A stretch of 64,000 nt of DNA from Pyrinomonadaceae bacterium (GCA_030841085.1 JAVEDP010000019.1:1-64000), one strand, 5' to 3'. Positions 8,584-17,059 are shown, counted from the first letter of the stretch. Notes: a model not told the origin generated them from the letters alone. Program-made: numbers and translations.

Positions 8584-9662
8584 CGCTGCACACCCGTCTT
8601 TTCCCCGCGTTCAGAGATCTTTCCGGCACGCTCTATCGCGAGGCGAATTGGCTAGTCAGCGATCACCTCGGCACGCCGCGAATGATTGCGAACAAGAGTG
8701 GCTCACTCTCCAGCATGAAGCGGCACGACTACTTACCCTTCGGTGAAGAATTACTTGCTGGCACCGGCGGTCGCACTACCACGCAAGGCTACACCGGCGA
8801 CAGCATGCGGCAGAAGTTCACCTCGAAAGAACGCGATAATGAAACGGGGCTGGACTATTTCAGTGCAAGGTACTACTCGAGTATTCAGGGACGGTTCACG
8901 GGCGCTGATCCAGCACCGATCACAGAGAAGCAACTTGTGAATCCTCAGGATCTGAATCGATACGCCTACGTCGCCAACAATCCTCTGAAGTTCATCGATC
9001 CTGACGGCGAAGAGAAGATCCTGGTTGTTATTACGACCTTTATCCCGGACAAATCGGTCACAAAAGCCGGGTCCACATTTGAGGGTGATGGGCGAAATGT
9101 CGGCGAGCCAGGCGGCTTTCGCACACAACAAATCGTCACTGTAGAGACGGACCCAAGCAGAGGCGCTGCGCAGGCTGGGCCATTTAACCGCGATACTGGT
9201 ATCAGTCAGGAGCTGAGTGGTCCTGGCGGAAGCCCTATTGGTCAGTCCGCCCAAGCTAGCGGAGAAACACTCGAAGGACGAGTGACACGCTACGAGAGCG
9301 GAGTCGTGAACATCCAAGCGAAGGGTAACGAAAGTAACCCGTTGGTTCCGCTGGCGCCTGGAATCACTTATGACTTCAACATAAAGGTGCAGTCGGCGGG
9401 AACACAAGGAAATGTCACTGTTACTGTGAGTGGCAGCCATGATCAGTTCCCAGCTTACGAAATATCGGTCACGCGGCCGGAAGTGTCGAAGCCTACAACG
9501 ACCACGGTCTACAGTTACGATCCGAGACAAGCAGGCACCAACGATGCTATCAACCTTTTTCCTGGGCACGCACAAACGATAAATCCGTCCAGGACTACCG
9601 TCATTGCTCCGCCGCCACCGCCGCCTCCTGAACGAAAACATGGCAAGAGAGGAGATGACTAA
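8580..9662 (+). CDS. Short RHS core cassette with DUF3238-like tip
   Basis: 360 residues from ATG 8580, which falls inside the preceding repeat. Homology to the other cassettes begins only at AFRDLSGTLYREANWLVSD (about 8608), so the DUF4214 units are missing. The RHS core ends at IDPDGEE (about 9012). The tip opens with VVITTFIPDKS, then STFEGDGRNVGEPGGFRTQQ, a pattern I associate with DUF3238-type domains. It ends in a run of prolines and a basic tail. The biochemical role of DUF3238 is not known to me. The next gene starts directly after the stop. Confidence 0.6.
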   Translation: MSLHTRLFPAFRDLSGTLYREANWLVSDHLGTPRMIANKSGSLSSMKRHDYLPFGEELLAGTGGRTTTQGYTGDSMRQKFTSKERDNETGLDYFSARYYSSIQGRFTGADPAPITEKQLVNPQDLNRYAYVANNPLKFIDPDGEEKILVVITTFIPDKSVTKAGSTFEGDGRNVGEPGGFRTQQIVTVETDPSRGAAQAGPFNRDTGISQELSGPGGSPIGQSAQASGETLEGRVTRYESGVVNIQAKGNESNPLVPLAPGITYDFNIKVQSAGTQGNVTVTVSGSHDQFPAYEISVTRPEVSKPTTTTVYSYDPRQAGTNDAINLFPGHAQTINPSRTTVIAPPPPPPPERKHGKRGDD

Positions 9663-10301
9663 ATGAAATCTAGAACGTTCAAAGTACTAGCACTATTCCT
9701 TGTCGTGGGACTGAGTTCCGGACTTCTAAGTATATCCGTCGCCGTTTGGTCTAAAGCATGGGGATGGGTTGGTCTCGGCGCTATCCTGGCGGCAGGTTTG
9801 CTCGTCAGCATGATCATCGCCGCAGGTCTAAAATGGATTCCGCTGAAGGCTAGTTTGCGGCGTGCTCTCTTTGCGACATTGATCATAATCGCAGCGTATC
9901 CTTTGGCAGTGCTCGTTATGCTAGGTTCGGCTTTTTTTTACGATTCACTCTATGCAGCTCGCTTTGGAGGGCCTGATGTGACAGACGGCATCATCGGTGG
10001 GTTATACCCAGCAGCCATAGTAGGAGCTATCCTTGTGTCACTGGCACTAAGAGTTCTTACACGAAAGTGGGATAGGCAAGCGTTTGTTCTCATGATAGTG
10101 GCAGGGGTAGCGACGATCCCATTGAGTACTGCGATTGCCGGTTTGATTGGTGAGCCTAACTGGCATCTCGTTCTTTTTCCTGTGGGTGAAGCATTCTTTA
10201 GCGCTGTATGCGGCTATTGGTTGGTAAGAGCAAGTCCAGTCGAGGAGCGGGTCGTCGCATCACCGGCAACAGCCGGCGAGTCTCATCACCGCTCAGCGTG
10301 A
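9663..10301 (+). CDS. Multi-pass membrane protein, candidate immunity protein
   Basis: 212 residues. The ATG follows immediately after the TAA of the DUF3238-like cassette. About six hydrophobic segments are visible (starting near residues 7, 32, 68, 112, 142 and 170), followed by a hydrophilic tail of about 20 residues. I recognise no family. Back-to-back spacing with the RHS tip suggests co-translation and an immunity role in the inner membrane. Confidence 0.5.
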   Translation: MKSRTFKVLALFLVVGLSSGLLSISVAVWSKAWGWVGLGAILAAGLLVSMIIAAGLKWIPLKASLRRALFATLIIIAAYPLAVLVMLGSAFFYDSLYAARFGGPDVTDGIIGGLYPAAIVGAILVSLALRVLTRKWDRQAFVLMIVAGVATIPLSTAIAGLIGEPNWHLVLFPVGEAFFSAVCGYWLVRASPVEERVVASPATAGESHHRSA

Positions 10302-10344
10302 TGCGCGATGAAGGGTTCGATGATGGCGGCGGATGCGTTTAACT

Positions 10345-10605
10345 GATCCGACCGGAATGTCTCCAGGAGACTTTTACGACCAGGAAGGGAAAAGATTGGG
10401 GACAGACGGCGTAGATGATGGGAAACCTTTATGTTGTCACAGATAAAGCCGACCTCAAACAAATTCAAGAAGCGGACAGAAAGGTGGCACAACACAAGTT
10501 TCGGCCGTTAGTTCTGCCGTTCAATTACCGAGTTTCAATGTACGGCAAGCTCTAGGGGAAGCAGTTGACAGAAGCAATAGTCCAACAGGCGATGATAAGA
10601 AAGGC
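10345..10605 (+). pseudogene. RHS pretoxin-linker remnant with two frameshifts
   Basis: The end of an RHS core (DPTGM) is followed by SPGDFYDQEGKRLGTDGVDD in frame 1. Text then jumps to frame 2 (LYVVTDKADLKQIQEAD) and back to frame 1 (KGGTTQVSAVSSAVQLPSF, then EAVDRSNSPTGDDKKGG). This linker type is familiar from RHS/YD proteins, where it precedes various toxin domains; here the toxin is missing. The frame runs at about 10606 straight into the DUF4214 text of the next cassette. With 10302-10344 this fills the gap between genes. Confidence 0.55.
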
Positions 10606-10659
10606 GGGGCTTATGGCCGCGACGCGACGTCGACTGAAATCCAGCAGCAGCGTGATGCG

Positions 10660-11304
10660 TTGAATGCAGCGGCGGCCCAGAACCAGGCGGCAGTCCAATC
10701 GCAAACTGACACATTCGGCCGCAGTCTGTTTGCCGGACAGGTGAACGACAGCTCAATTTCCGACACGCAGTTTGTGACGAATCTTTACGAAGCATTCCTG
10801 CAACGCGGACCGGACGCGGGCGGATTGGGTTGGTGGTCGGGCCAGGCAACGGTCGGCACTGGACGACAGAATGTTTTGAACGCTTTCGCTACCTGCTCTG
10901 CGTTGAGAGATCTTTCCGGCACACTCTATCGCGAAGCCAACTGGCTGGTCAGCGATCACCTCGGCACGCCAAGAATGATCGCGAACAAGAGCGGCTCGCT
11001 CGCCAGCATGAAGCGCCACGACTACCTGCCATTCGGTGAAGAACTCTCAGTGAACATTGGGGGCCGCACAACCACGCAAGGTTACACCGGCGACAGCATC
11101 CGCCAGAAGTTCACCTCAAAAGAACGCGATACTGAAACCGGGCTCGATTACTTCGGGGCAAGATACTACGGAAGTACGCAAGGTCGGTTCACGAGTCCCG
11201 ATCCATTGCTGTCATCTGGGACTGTTTTTAATCCGCAGTCGTGGAATCGCTACTCCTACACATCTAACAATCCGCTGAAGTACACAGATCCGACCGGGCT
11301 CTAG
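10660..11304 (+). CDS. 5'-truncated RHS cassette ended by TAG at the tip boundary
   Basis: 214 residues from TTG 10660; DUF4214 homology starts at 10606 in the same frame. It contains one DUF4214 unit pair and a complete RHS core that ends DPTGL, then TAG (11302-11304). Without that stop the frame continues through DFSNELGGSASDQDLL into the metallopeptidase-like domain at 11449-12027, exactly as in the first RHS gene, where the equivalent codon is tat. A single base change has therefore separated core from tip. Confidence 0.65.
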   Translation: MNAAAAQNQAAVQSQTDTFGRSLFAGQVNDSSISDTQFVTNLYEAFLQRGPDAGGLGWWSGQATVGTGRQNVLNAFATCSALRDLSGTLYREANWLVSDHLGTPRMIANKSGSLASMKRHDYLPFGEELSVNIGGRTTTQGYTGDSIRQKFTSKERDTETGLDYFGARYYGSTQGRFTSPDPLLSSGTVFNPQSWNRYSYTSNNPLKYTDPTGL

Positions 11305-11448
11305 GATTTTAGCAATGAGCTTGGTGGCAGTGCTTCCGATCAAGATCTCCTGGATAAGGCAAACGGAATTCAGGATGAGAAAAAACGGAAGAAGGCGGTT
11401 GGCCAAGCGAATCACATAATTGGTTTAAGGAATCAATTCAGAAACGCA

Positions 11449-12027
11449 TTGGCTGGGGCGGCGGCGGCGGCGGCGCAGAGCGGAAATCTAACCGCCAGTC
11501 AGCAAGCTGCGGTCGCAAGATCGGTTAACGCTTACGGAACTGAGGGAGATGGTAACAATGTGATCGTTGCGTTTGGAGGGCAAGGAACCGGATTCGGAGC
11601 GAACACGGACGGGACTTCTCTGAACGATGAAATCGTTGTGACCTTTAATGCAAACCATCACGGCAAGGATTTGATCATCGATGTGGCCCACGAAGGATCG
11701 CACGTTGCAGATAATCAAGCTTTCAACGCGACACATTCGGGCGGCATCTATGATTATGGTGGCCCAACTGACATCAGCCAATACGAGACAGAGAGACGTG
11801 CCTATGAGGTCAGTTCGTTTGTGTCCCAAGCGGTTGGGAAAGGTTCTTATCCCAACAACCTCGAAGATCAACCGAAGCTCCAAGTATGGAACAGTGGATG
11901 GAAAGCTGCGGACCGCGAAACGAAAAGGGCAGCCGGAATAGATCGTCTAATCAACACCTACTACGATGGAGCCTCTAAGACGAAACCGGGTTGGACGTTT
12001 GGCCAGATAAAGATGAATGCGCCCTAG
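11449..12027 (+). CDS. HExxH metallopeptidase-like RHS tip, separated from its core by a nonsense codon
   Basis: The frame is open from 11305 and the first possible start is TTG 11449, which lacks a good ribosome binding site. It is homologous to the end of the first RHS gene: shared pieces include SVNAYGTEGDGNN, VAHEGSHVADN (HEGSH at 11689-11703), ETERRAY, and WNSGWKAADRETKRAAGID. The HEGSH histidines and glutamate are intact, so the catalytic site is preserved although the link to the RHS core is lost. It may be unexpressed, or made at a low level by readthrough. Immunity-like genes differ between the two homologous tips. Confidence 0.5.
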   Translation: MAGAAAAAAQSGNLTASQQAAVARSVNAYGTEGDGNNVIVAFGGQGTGFGANTDGTSLNDEIVVTFNANHHGKDLIIDVAHEGSHVADNQAFNATHSGGIYDYGGPTDISQYETERRAYEVSSFVSQAVGKGSYPNNLEDQPKLQVWNSGWKAADRETKRAAGIDRLINTYYDGASKTKPGWTFGQIKMNAP

Positions 12028-12036
12028 GAGGAACCA

Positions 12037-12534
12037 ATGATAGGTTTGATTGCGAATACACTTGGAATTGCTGCTGGCGTATTAGCTCTGGCGGTGGGAA
12101 TGATTCCGATGCGCTCACGACATGGCGGAGAGTACACAACTGTTGCCTACTGTGATCTTGTGCGCAATCCAGAGCGGTACAATCAAAAATCCGTCCGCGT
12201 CTCAGCGGTCTACAGGTACGGGTACGAGTGGTCCGAACTCTATTGTCTTGAATGCGGGACGGAGTCCAAAACCTGGGTTGACTTCGACGACTCATTCTCA
12301 TCATCTACGAAGGCGAGCATCCGAAAGAAACTTGGTGACAATGGGTTCAAAGGACGAACTGTTCTGGTGACCATGGTTGGCAAGTTTGACGCGGGCAGCG
12401 GGTATGGCCACATGGGTGCGTATCGGTATAGGCTGATGGTCGATAGCGTTGAAAAGGCAGACGTGATCTTGAACGACAGCCCCTCGCCCAGCGCGTTACC
12501 CAAGAAAGTCTTGAGCCGAATTCATTGTCCGTAG
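12037..12534 (+). CDS. Exported small protein, candidate immunity protein
   Basis: 165 residues with a strong AGGAGG 6 bp before ATG 12037. A signal peptide or anchor covers residues 3-23. The exported part reads CDLVRNPERYNQKSVRVSAV, then ELYCLECG and WVDFDD, then GRTVLVTMVGKF. Those are alternating strands with an L..NP..Y..K.V.V opening seen in small exported OB-like proteins. The Cys pair in LYCLECG may form a disulphide. It follows the separated metallopeptidase-like tip and is its likely immunity gene. It is not related to the TonB-C-like protein behind the first peptidase tip. Confidence 0.5.
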   Translation: MIGLIANTLGIAAGVLALAVGMIPMRSRHGGEYTTVAYCDLVRNPERYNQKSVRVSAVYRYGYEWSELYCLECGTESKTWVDFDDSFSSSTKASIRKKLGDNGFKGRTVLVTMVGKFDAGSGYGHMGAYRYRLMVDSVEKADVILNDSPSPSALPKKVLSRIHCP

Positions 12535-12720
12535 TGAACTTTATTCACAGTGCCGTTTTCGGTGTAGAAATAAATCCGTCATTCGCTAGCTGTTTCAACC
12601 TCGTACAACGGCACGGCTGCTTCAGACAACGAACGCACTGAGCACTTCGTCAACAACTTCTATCGCGGCGCTTACGGCCGCGACGCAACCTCGACAGAAA
12701 TCCAGCAGCAGCGTGATGCG

Positions 12721-14109
12721 TTGAATGCAGCGGCGGCCCAGAACCAGGCGGCAGTCCAATCGCAAGCTGACACATTCGGCCGCAGTCTGTTTGCCGGACA
12801 GGTAAACGACAGCTCAATTTCCGACACGCAGTTTGTGACGAATCTTTACGAAGCCTTCCTGCAACGCGGACCGGACGCGGGCGGATTGGGTTGGTGGTCG
12901 GGCCAGGCAACGGTCGGCACCGGACGTCAGAATGTTTTGGGTGCGTTCGCCGGCTGCCCCGCGTTCAGAGATCTTTCCGGCACACTCTATCGCGAAGCGA
13001 ATTGGTTGGTCAGCGATCACCTCGGCACACCGCGGATGATAGCCAACAAGAGTGGCTCACTCGCTTCCATCAAACGTCACGACTATCTACCATTCGGCGA
13101 AGAACTCTCAGCGAACATCGGTGGCCGCACCACCATGCAAGGCTACACCGCCGACAGCGTGCGGCAGAAGTTCACCGCAAAAGAACACGACACTGAAACT
13201 GGACTGGATTACTTCCTGGCCAGGTACTACTCCTCGACGCAAGGTCGATTCACTTCTCCCGATCCGTTGCACTCTAGTGGAAGGTCATTGCAACCTCAGA
13301 GTTGGAATCGATACACGTACTGCGTGGACAATCCTGTGCAGTTCATCGATCCAAGGGGTTTGGACTGGGGTACCTATGATCTAGGAAATGGGACCACGAG
13401 TTTTGTTTGGTTCAAAGGGAAGGTTGGAAAATATAACGGACGTCAATACAGTAGGTTTGACCCAGGTAAGACAGGAACAGTCATTCCATTAGTTGGAGGA
13501 GGCTCAGCGAGAATCTACCAAAATGGCAACCGTGAATATATGGGTGGCCCGGCGAAAATAACGTCCATTCGGGGTCAAGACAATCTGAATTTGAGTGCTG
13601 GTCTCGTCCACGGTACAGCCTCTTCGCTTGCTTCTTTCAACCCGGTTGCTGGAGCTGCCGTAAATTGGGCGATGAACCAAATTGGAGGCGTAGATCAGAG
13701 TTCTGACCTTTACAGCAAGGGCAACGCAATAGGAGGGTTGACGACTGCGGGAGCTCTTCTTTTCGCTGCTCCCGGCGCAGCGGAAGAGGAAACGACGACA
13801 CTCTATCGCGCGGTGAAGCAAGGGGAACTTGAGGACATTTTTGCCACTGCTACTTATCGCGTAGCAGATGGGCAAAGTGAGGGTAAATACTTTTTTGAGG
13901 CGGCAGAAGACGCTGTAGACTTTGGTCAGCAAATGTTCCGAACGCATCCCGGTGAGGGACCGTATACGGTAACGTCGGCAGCAGTTGACCGGGCTGTGAT
14001 ACAAGCATCATCTCCCGTAAGAGCTGCTTTGGAAGGGCCCGGATTGTTCGTTCCAAAAAGCCAATTACCGTTGGGCCCTGTGAAGGTTGTGGGTCCCGTC
14101 CCACATTAG
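12721..14109 (+). CDS. 5'-truncated RHS cassette with second ADP-ribosyltransferase-like tip
   Basis: 462 residues from TTG 12721; DUF4214 homology begins near 12604 in the same frame, which is open from 12574. After the RHS core (ending DPRGL near 13362) the linker matches the cassette at 6706-8073 (FDPGKTGTVIPLVGGG, GGVDQSSDLYSKGNAIGG, TTAGALLF). The end domain again starts LYRAV and contains GKYFFEAAEDAVDFG, but the rest has diverged. ART-fold activity is inferred from this pattern and is strengthened by the macro-domain-like gene that follows. RHS identity is certain; toxin chemistry is not. Confidence 0.6.
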   Translation: MNAAAAQNQAAVQSQADTFGRSLFAGQVNDSSISDTQFVTNLYEAFLQRGPDAGGLGWWSGQATVGTGRQNVLGAFAGCPAFRDLSGTLYREANWLVSDHLGTPRMIANKSGSLASIKRHDYLPFGEELSANIGGRTTMQGYTADSVRQKFTAKEHDTETGLDYFLARYYSSTQGRFTSPDPLHSSGRSLQPQSWNRYTYCVDNPVQFIDPRGLDWGTYDLGNGTTSFVWFKGKVGKYNGRQYSRFDPGKTGTVIPLVGGGSARIYQNGNREYMGGPAKITSIRGQDNLNLSAGLVHGTASSLASFNPVAGAAVNWAMNQIGGVDQSSDLYSKGNAIGGLTTAGALLFAAPGAAEEETTTLYRAVKQGELEDIFATATYRVADGQSEGKYFFEAAEDAVDFGQQMFRTHPGEGPYTVTSAAVDRAVIQASSPVRAALEGPGLFVPKSQLPLGPVKVVGPVPH

Positions 14110-14110
14110 T

Positions 14111-14608
14111 ATGAGTGTGCCTATGAAACCAAAATTACTATTCTCGGACGATAACGCCGATCTCGTGCGAAAGTTGGAAGAGGCTTTTAATGGATGTCCA
14201 GATCTCACCGCACGCGTGCTCGAACCGCATGAGCTGCCGACGCTGGAAAAATTAGACGCCTTGTACGTAACCTTCATGGCCGCCGAGCGATGGCGGACTG
14301 AACTGGTCTTTTACGAATCGCAGGTTCTGAAAACCCGGCCAGAGGATGAAGGGTGGCCTCCATATATCGTTACAGGAATAGCATTGAAGCCGGATGATCC
14401 GCGAGCAGGCAACCCGACCGAAGAGTTGAAGCTTGTGATGAACGCGGTTCTCGATGCCATCGAATCATACAACTCATCAAACAACTTTCCGATAAAGAAC
14501 GTGGGCTTCTGGAGTGAGAGCTTACGCATACCCCGCATGGATGTGTATGCGGCAGGCGAGATCATTCGATTCGCGTACGAAGAGCATTTTCGACAGGAGG
14601 AGACCTGA
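14111..14608 (+). CDS. Degenerate macro-domain-like protein, candidate immunity protein
   Basis: ATG 14111 lies one base after the stop of the ART-like cassette; the longer frame from 14087 overlaps it and is less likely. Residues 75-165 resemble the second half of macro (ADP-ribose-binding) domains: an IVTGIALKPDDP strand, a helix ELKLVMNAVLDAIESYN, a strand IKNVGFWSESLRIPRM where macro domains have the PGLGTG loop, and a closing helix AAGEIIRFAYEEHF. The glycine-rich loop is not conserved, so catalysis is doubtful although binding is possible. A macro fold beside an ART-like toxin recalls DarT/DarG. This is inference from weak similarity. Confidence 0.5.
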   Translation: MSVPMKPKLLFSDDNADLVRKLEEAFNGCPDLTARVLEPHELPTLEKLDALYVTFMAAERWRTELVFYESQVLKTRPEDEGWPPYIVTGIALKPDDPRAGNPTEELKLVMNAVLDAIESYNSSNNFPIKNVGFWSESLRIPRMDVYAAGEIIRFAYEEHFRQEET

Positions 14609-14627
14609 TGACTCAACCTGACATGTT

Positions 14628-15086
14628 GTGCAGTACTGGAACGGTTCGGCATGGACGACCGTAACCGGTGGCAGCATCACGGGCAATAACAAGGTGTGGC
14701 GCAAGTTCAGCTTCTCACCAATAACCACCAGCAAGATCAGGGTGCTAGCGAACGCTGGAGCAGATGGCTGGAGCCGCATTACGGAAGTTGAAGCGTGGAC
14801 CGCGGCGAGCGGCGGTTCACCAACTGCAAACCTCAGCTGGCTGGTGACGGATCAACTCGGCACGCCGCGCATGGTGTTTGACCAGAGTGGTTCCCTCGCA
14901 ACAACCAAACGTCACGACTACGCACCGTTTGGCGAAGAACTCTTCAACGGCGCCCGCCCAACCACGCCGGGCTACGCCGCCGCCGATTCCACTCGCCAGA
15001 AGTTCACCCAAAAAGAACGGGATAATGAAACCGGGCTGGATTACTTGGTGGAATACCGGGGGGCAGATTTATATCGCTTGAGATAG
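14628..15086 (+). pseudogene. RHS fragment: discoidin-like end plus truncated RHS core
   Basis: The frame opens at 14622 with GTG 14628 as the first start. Residues 1-58 look like the end of an F5/8 type C (discoidin) domain (QYWNGSAWTTVTGG, FSPITTSKIRVLANAG, ITEVEAW). An RHS core follows (WLVTDQLGTPRMVFDQSGSL, FTQKERDNETGLDY) and breaks off mid-core into unrelated codons and a stop at 15086. The core is clearly more diverged than the six similar copies, so it derives from another RHS parent. Bases 15087-15205 contain no gene that I can see. Confidence 0.6.
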
Positions 15087-15205
15087 CATTCGCCAGTCTA
15101 AACCGCGTGTCTCGAATCTGACCACTTGATTTGCTACCGCCTATCGATTAGCTTTCCTTTTACACTTCTTAGTCTGAAACCGTTTGCAGTTCTCGCGTTC
15201 GGAGT

Positions 15206-17008
15206 ATGCCCTTTAGCTCGCTGAATTTCCTGGCCGTGGCTGCTGCCGCGATTCTGGCACTCGCGCTCACTCCATTGGTGCGTCTGCTGGCGCGGCGTAT
15301 TGGCATTGTCGCTAAACCGAAGACGGACCGCTGGCACAAGAAGCCGACGGCCATGCTCGGCGGCGTGGCGATCTGGCTGTCGGTGGTTATCAGTTATTTC
15401 GCTTTCATTCCGCGCACGCCTTACGGACTGGTGATCGTCACCGCTAGTACTTTCCTTTTTCTGGTCGGACTGGTTGACGACTTTCTCCATACCAAGCCTT
15501 ACCAGAAACTAATTGGGCAAGTGATGGGCTCCGCCTTTGTGATCTATTACGGGTTGAGCTTGCCCTGGACCAGTTACTCGGCGCTCAATGTCGCGATCAC
15601 GATCTTCTGGTTGATTGGCGTGACCAATGCTGTAAATCTTCTCGACAACATGGATGGGCTGGCGACAGGCATCGCGGTAATTGCGGCGGGTTTTCTCGCT
15701 CTTAGTTTTCTCAGCACGGGCCAATTTACCGAAGCGCTGATGCTGATGACTTTTGCCGGCGCGCTGCTGGGTTTTCTAGTTTACAACTCAAACCCGGCAT
15801 CGATTTTCATGGGCGATTCAGGCTCGATGTTTATCGGTTTCTTCCTGGCGAGCGCGGCGCTGGTAAATGTTTCCGGCGGGCGGTCGCGCAGTTTGTTGCC
15901 GGTGCTGGCCGTTCCTATTCTCGTCCTGTTCATTCCGATATTCGATACGACGTTCGTAACCATCCTGCGGAAATTTTCCGGACGCGCAGCTTCGCGCGGC
16001 GGCCGCGACCACACTTCACACCGGCTGGTTGCGCTCGGCATGTCGGAACGTCACGCGGTCTGGATGCTCTACGGATTTGCGGCGCTGTCGGGAGTGCTCG
16101 CGCTGCTGGTCCAACAGGTGAAGTTGGATGTCAGCCTGGCCGCGATTGCCGGTTTTACGGTGCTGTTGACGCTGGTAGGCGTTTATCTCGCGGGCGTTAA
16201 GGTTTACGACGAAACCGAAGAAGCCCTGGCGCTCCGCGATAATTCGCCATACGCGTTTCTGGTCGATCTTTCCTACAAGCGGCGCATTTTTGAAGTGCTG
16301 CTGGATGTGATTCTGATTCTGTTGTCTTACTGGTGCGCCTACGCCGTAAAGTTTGGCGCGCTTTCGGGCAGCGCTGCGTGGACGTTGTTTCTGCGGACTT
16401 TGCCGGTGTTGGTCTTCGTCAAGATGGCGGCGTTTTTGGTGATGGGTATTTATCGCGGCATCTGGCGCTATACGAGTCTTGACGACCTGATCGTCTTTGC
16501 CAAGGCGGTCGTGCTTAGTTCGGTGCTAAGCGTGTTGGCCGTACTTTTTGCCTTTCGCTTCGAAGGCTTTTCGCGGACGATTTTTATTATCGACGGCGTA
16601 TTGATGTTTATGTTTCTGGCCGGCAGTCGCATGGCGTTTCGTTTGTTTCGGCAAATGCTGCCGGCGCCAGGATCGGGCGAGGGTCGACGCGTGCTGATCT
16701 ATGGCGCCGGCGATGGCGGCGAATTGTTATTGCGCGAGCTGCAAAATAATCGCGCCTTGAAATATGCGCCGATTGGTTTTGTTGATGACGATCCGGCGAA
16801 GTCGGGCAAAGTCATTCATGGTCTAAAGGTCTACGGAGGCAACGGGGACCTGAGCGAGATTTGCCGGCAACATGAAGTTGACGAAGTGTTGATTTCAAGT
16901 TCACGCATGACTGAAGACCGGCTGCAGGAGATACTTGGCTTTTGCCGGGAGCAGGACATCGCCGTCAAACGAATGCGCATAACCATCGAAGACCTGACAG
17001 AGTATTAA
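15206..17008 (+). CDS. WecA/MraY-type sugar-1-phosphate transferase fused to CapD-type N-terminal region
   Basis: 600 residues with GGAG just before ATG 15206. Residues 1-335 are a multi-pass polyprenyl-phosphate GlcNAc-1-phosphate transferase: DD at 91-92, DNMDG at 147-151, MGDSGS at 202-207 and DHTSHR at 268-273 are the known active-site motifs. Residues 355-480 add four more membrane helices and 495-600 a Rossmann-like segment (GAGDGG, then GFVDDDP), as in the front half of CapD/WbpM/PglF epimerases. The SDR epimerase half is absent. It probably starts glycan assembly on undecaprenyl phosphate, and the back half may bind a nucleotide sugar. It opens the polysaccharide locus. Confidence 0.85.
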   Translation: MPFSSLNFLAVAAAAILALALTPLVRLLARRIGIVAKPKTDRWHKKPTAMLGGVAIWLSVVISYFAFIPRTPYGLVIVTASTFLFLVGLVDDFLHTKPYQKLIGQVMGSAFVIYYGLSLPWTSYSALNVAITIFWLIGVTNAVNLLDNMDGLATGIAVIAAGFLALSFLSTGQFTEALMLMTFAGALLGFLVYNSNPASIFMGDSGSMFIGFFLASAALVNVSGGRSRSLLPVLAVPILVLFIPIFDTTFVTILRKFSGRAASRGGRDHTSHRLVALGMSERHAVWMLYGFAALSGVLALLVQQVKLDVSLAAIAGFTVLLTLVGVYLAGVKVYDETEEALALRDNSPYAFLVDLSYKRRIFEVLLDVILILLSYWCAYAVKFGALSGSAAWTLFLRTLPVLVFVKMAAFLVMGIYRGIWRYTSLDDLIVFAKAVVLSSVLSVLAVLFAFRFEGFSRTIFIIDGVLMFMFLAGSRMAFRLFRQMLPAPGSGEGRRVLIYGAGDGGELLLRELQNNRALKYAPIGFVDDDPAKSGKVIHGLKVYGGNGDLSEICRQHEVDEVLISSSRMTEDRLQEILGFCREQDIAVKRMRITIEDLTEY

Positions 17009-17059
17009 ATATTCTGACGACACTCGAGCCCAGCTTCCTGAAAAACTTCAAACTCACTT

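Larger units (their letters stand above)
840..13360 (+). repeat. Dispersed direct repeats of the DUF4214/RHS-core block
   Basis: The same DNA block recurs in direct orientation with only scattered differences. Approximate copies: 840-1560 (inside the first RHS gene), 4016-4795, 6656-7340, 8608-8995 (core only), 10606-11300 and 12604-13360. The left ends differ from copy to copy; the right ends all fall at or just after the DP.GL end of the RHS core, where tips diverge. Long near-identical direct repeats like these are substrates for homologous exchange, deletion or duplication of tips. Confidence 0.85.

Noticed and set aside
8751-9641. Long minus-strand open frame opposite the DUF3238-like cassette
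   Set aside because: The translation is rich in Arg, Cys and Ser with no domain text, and the plus strand holds clear RHS coding sequence.
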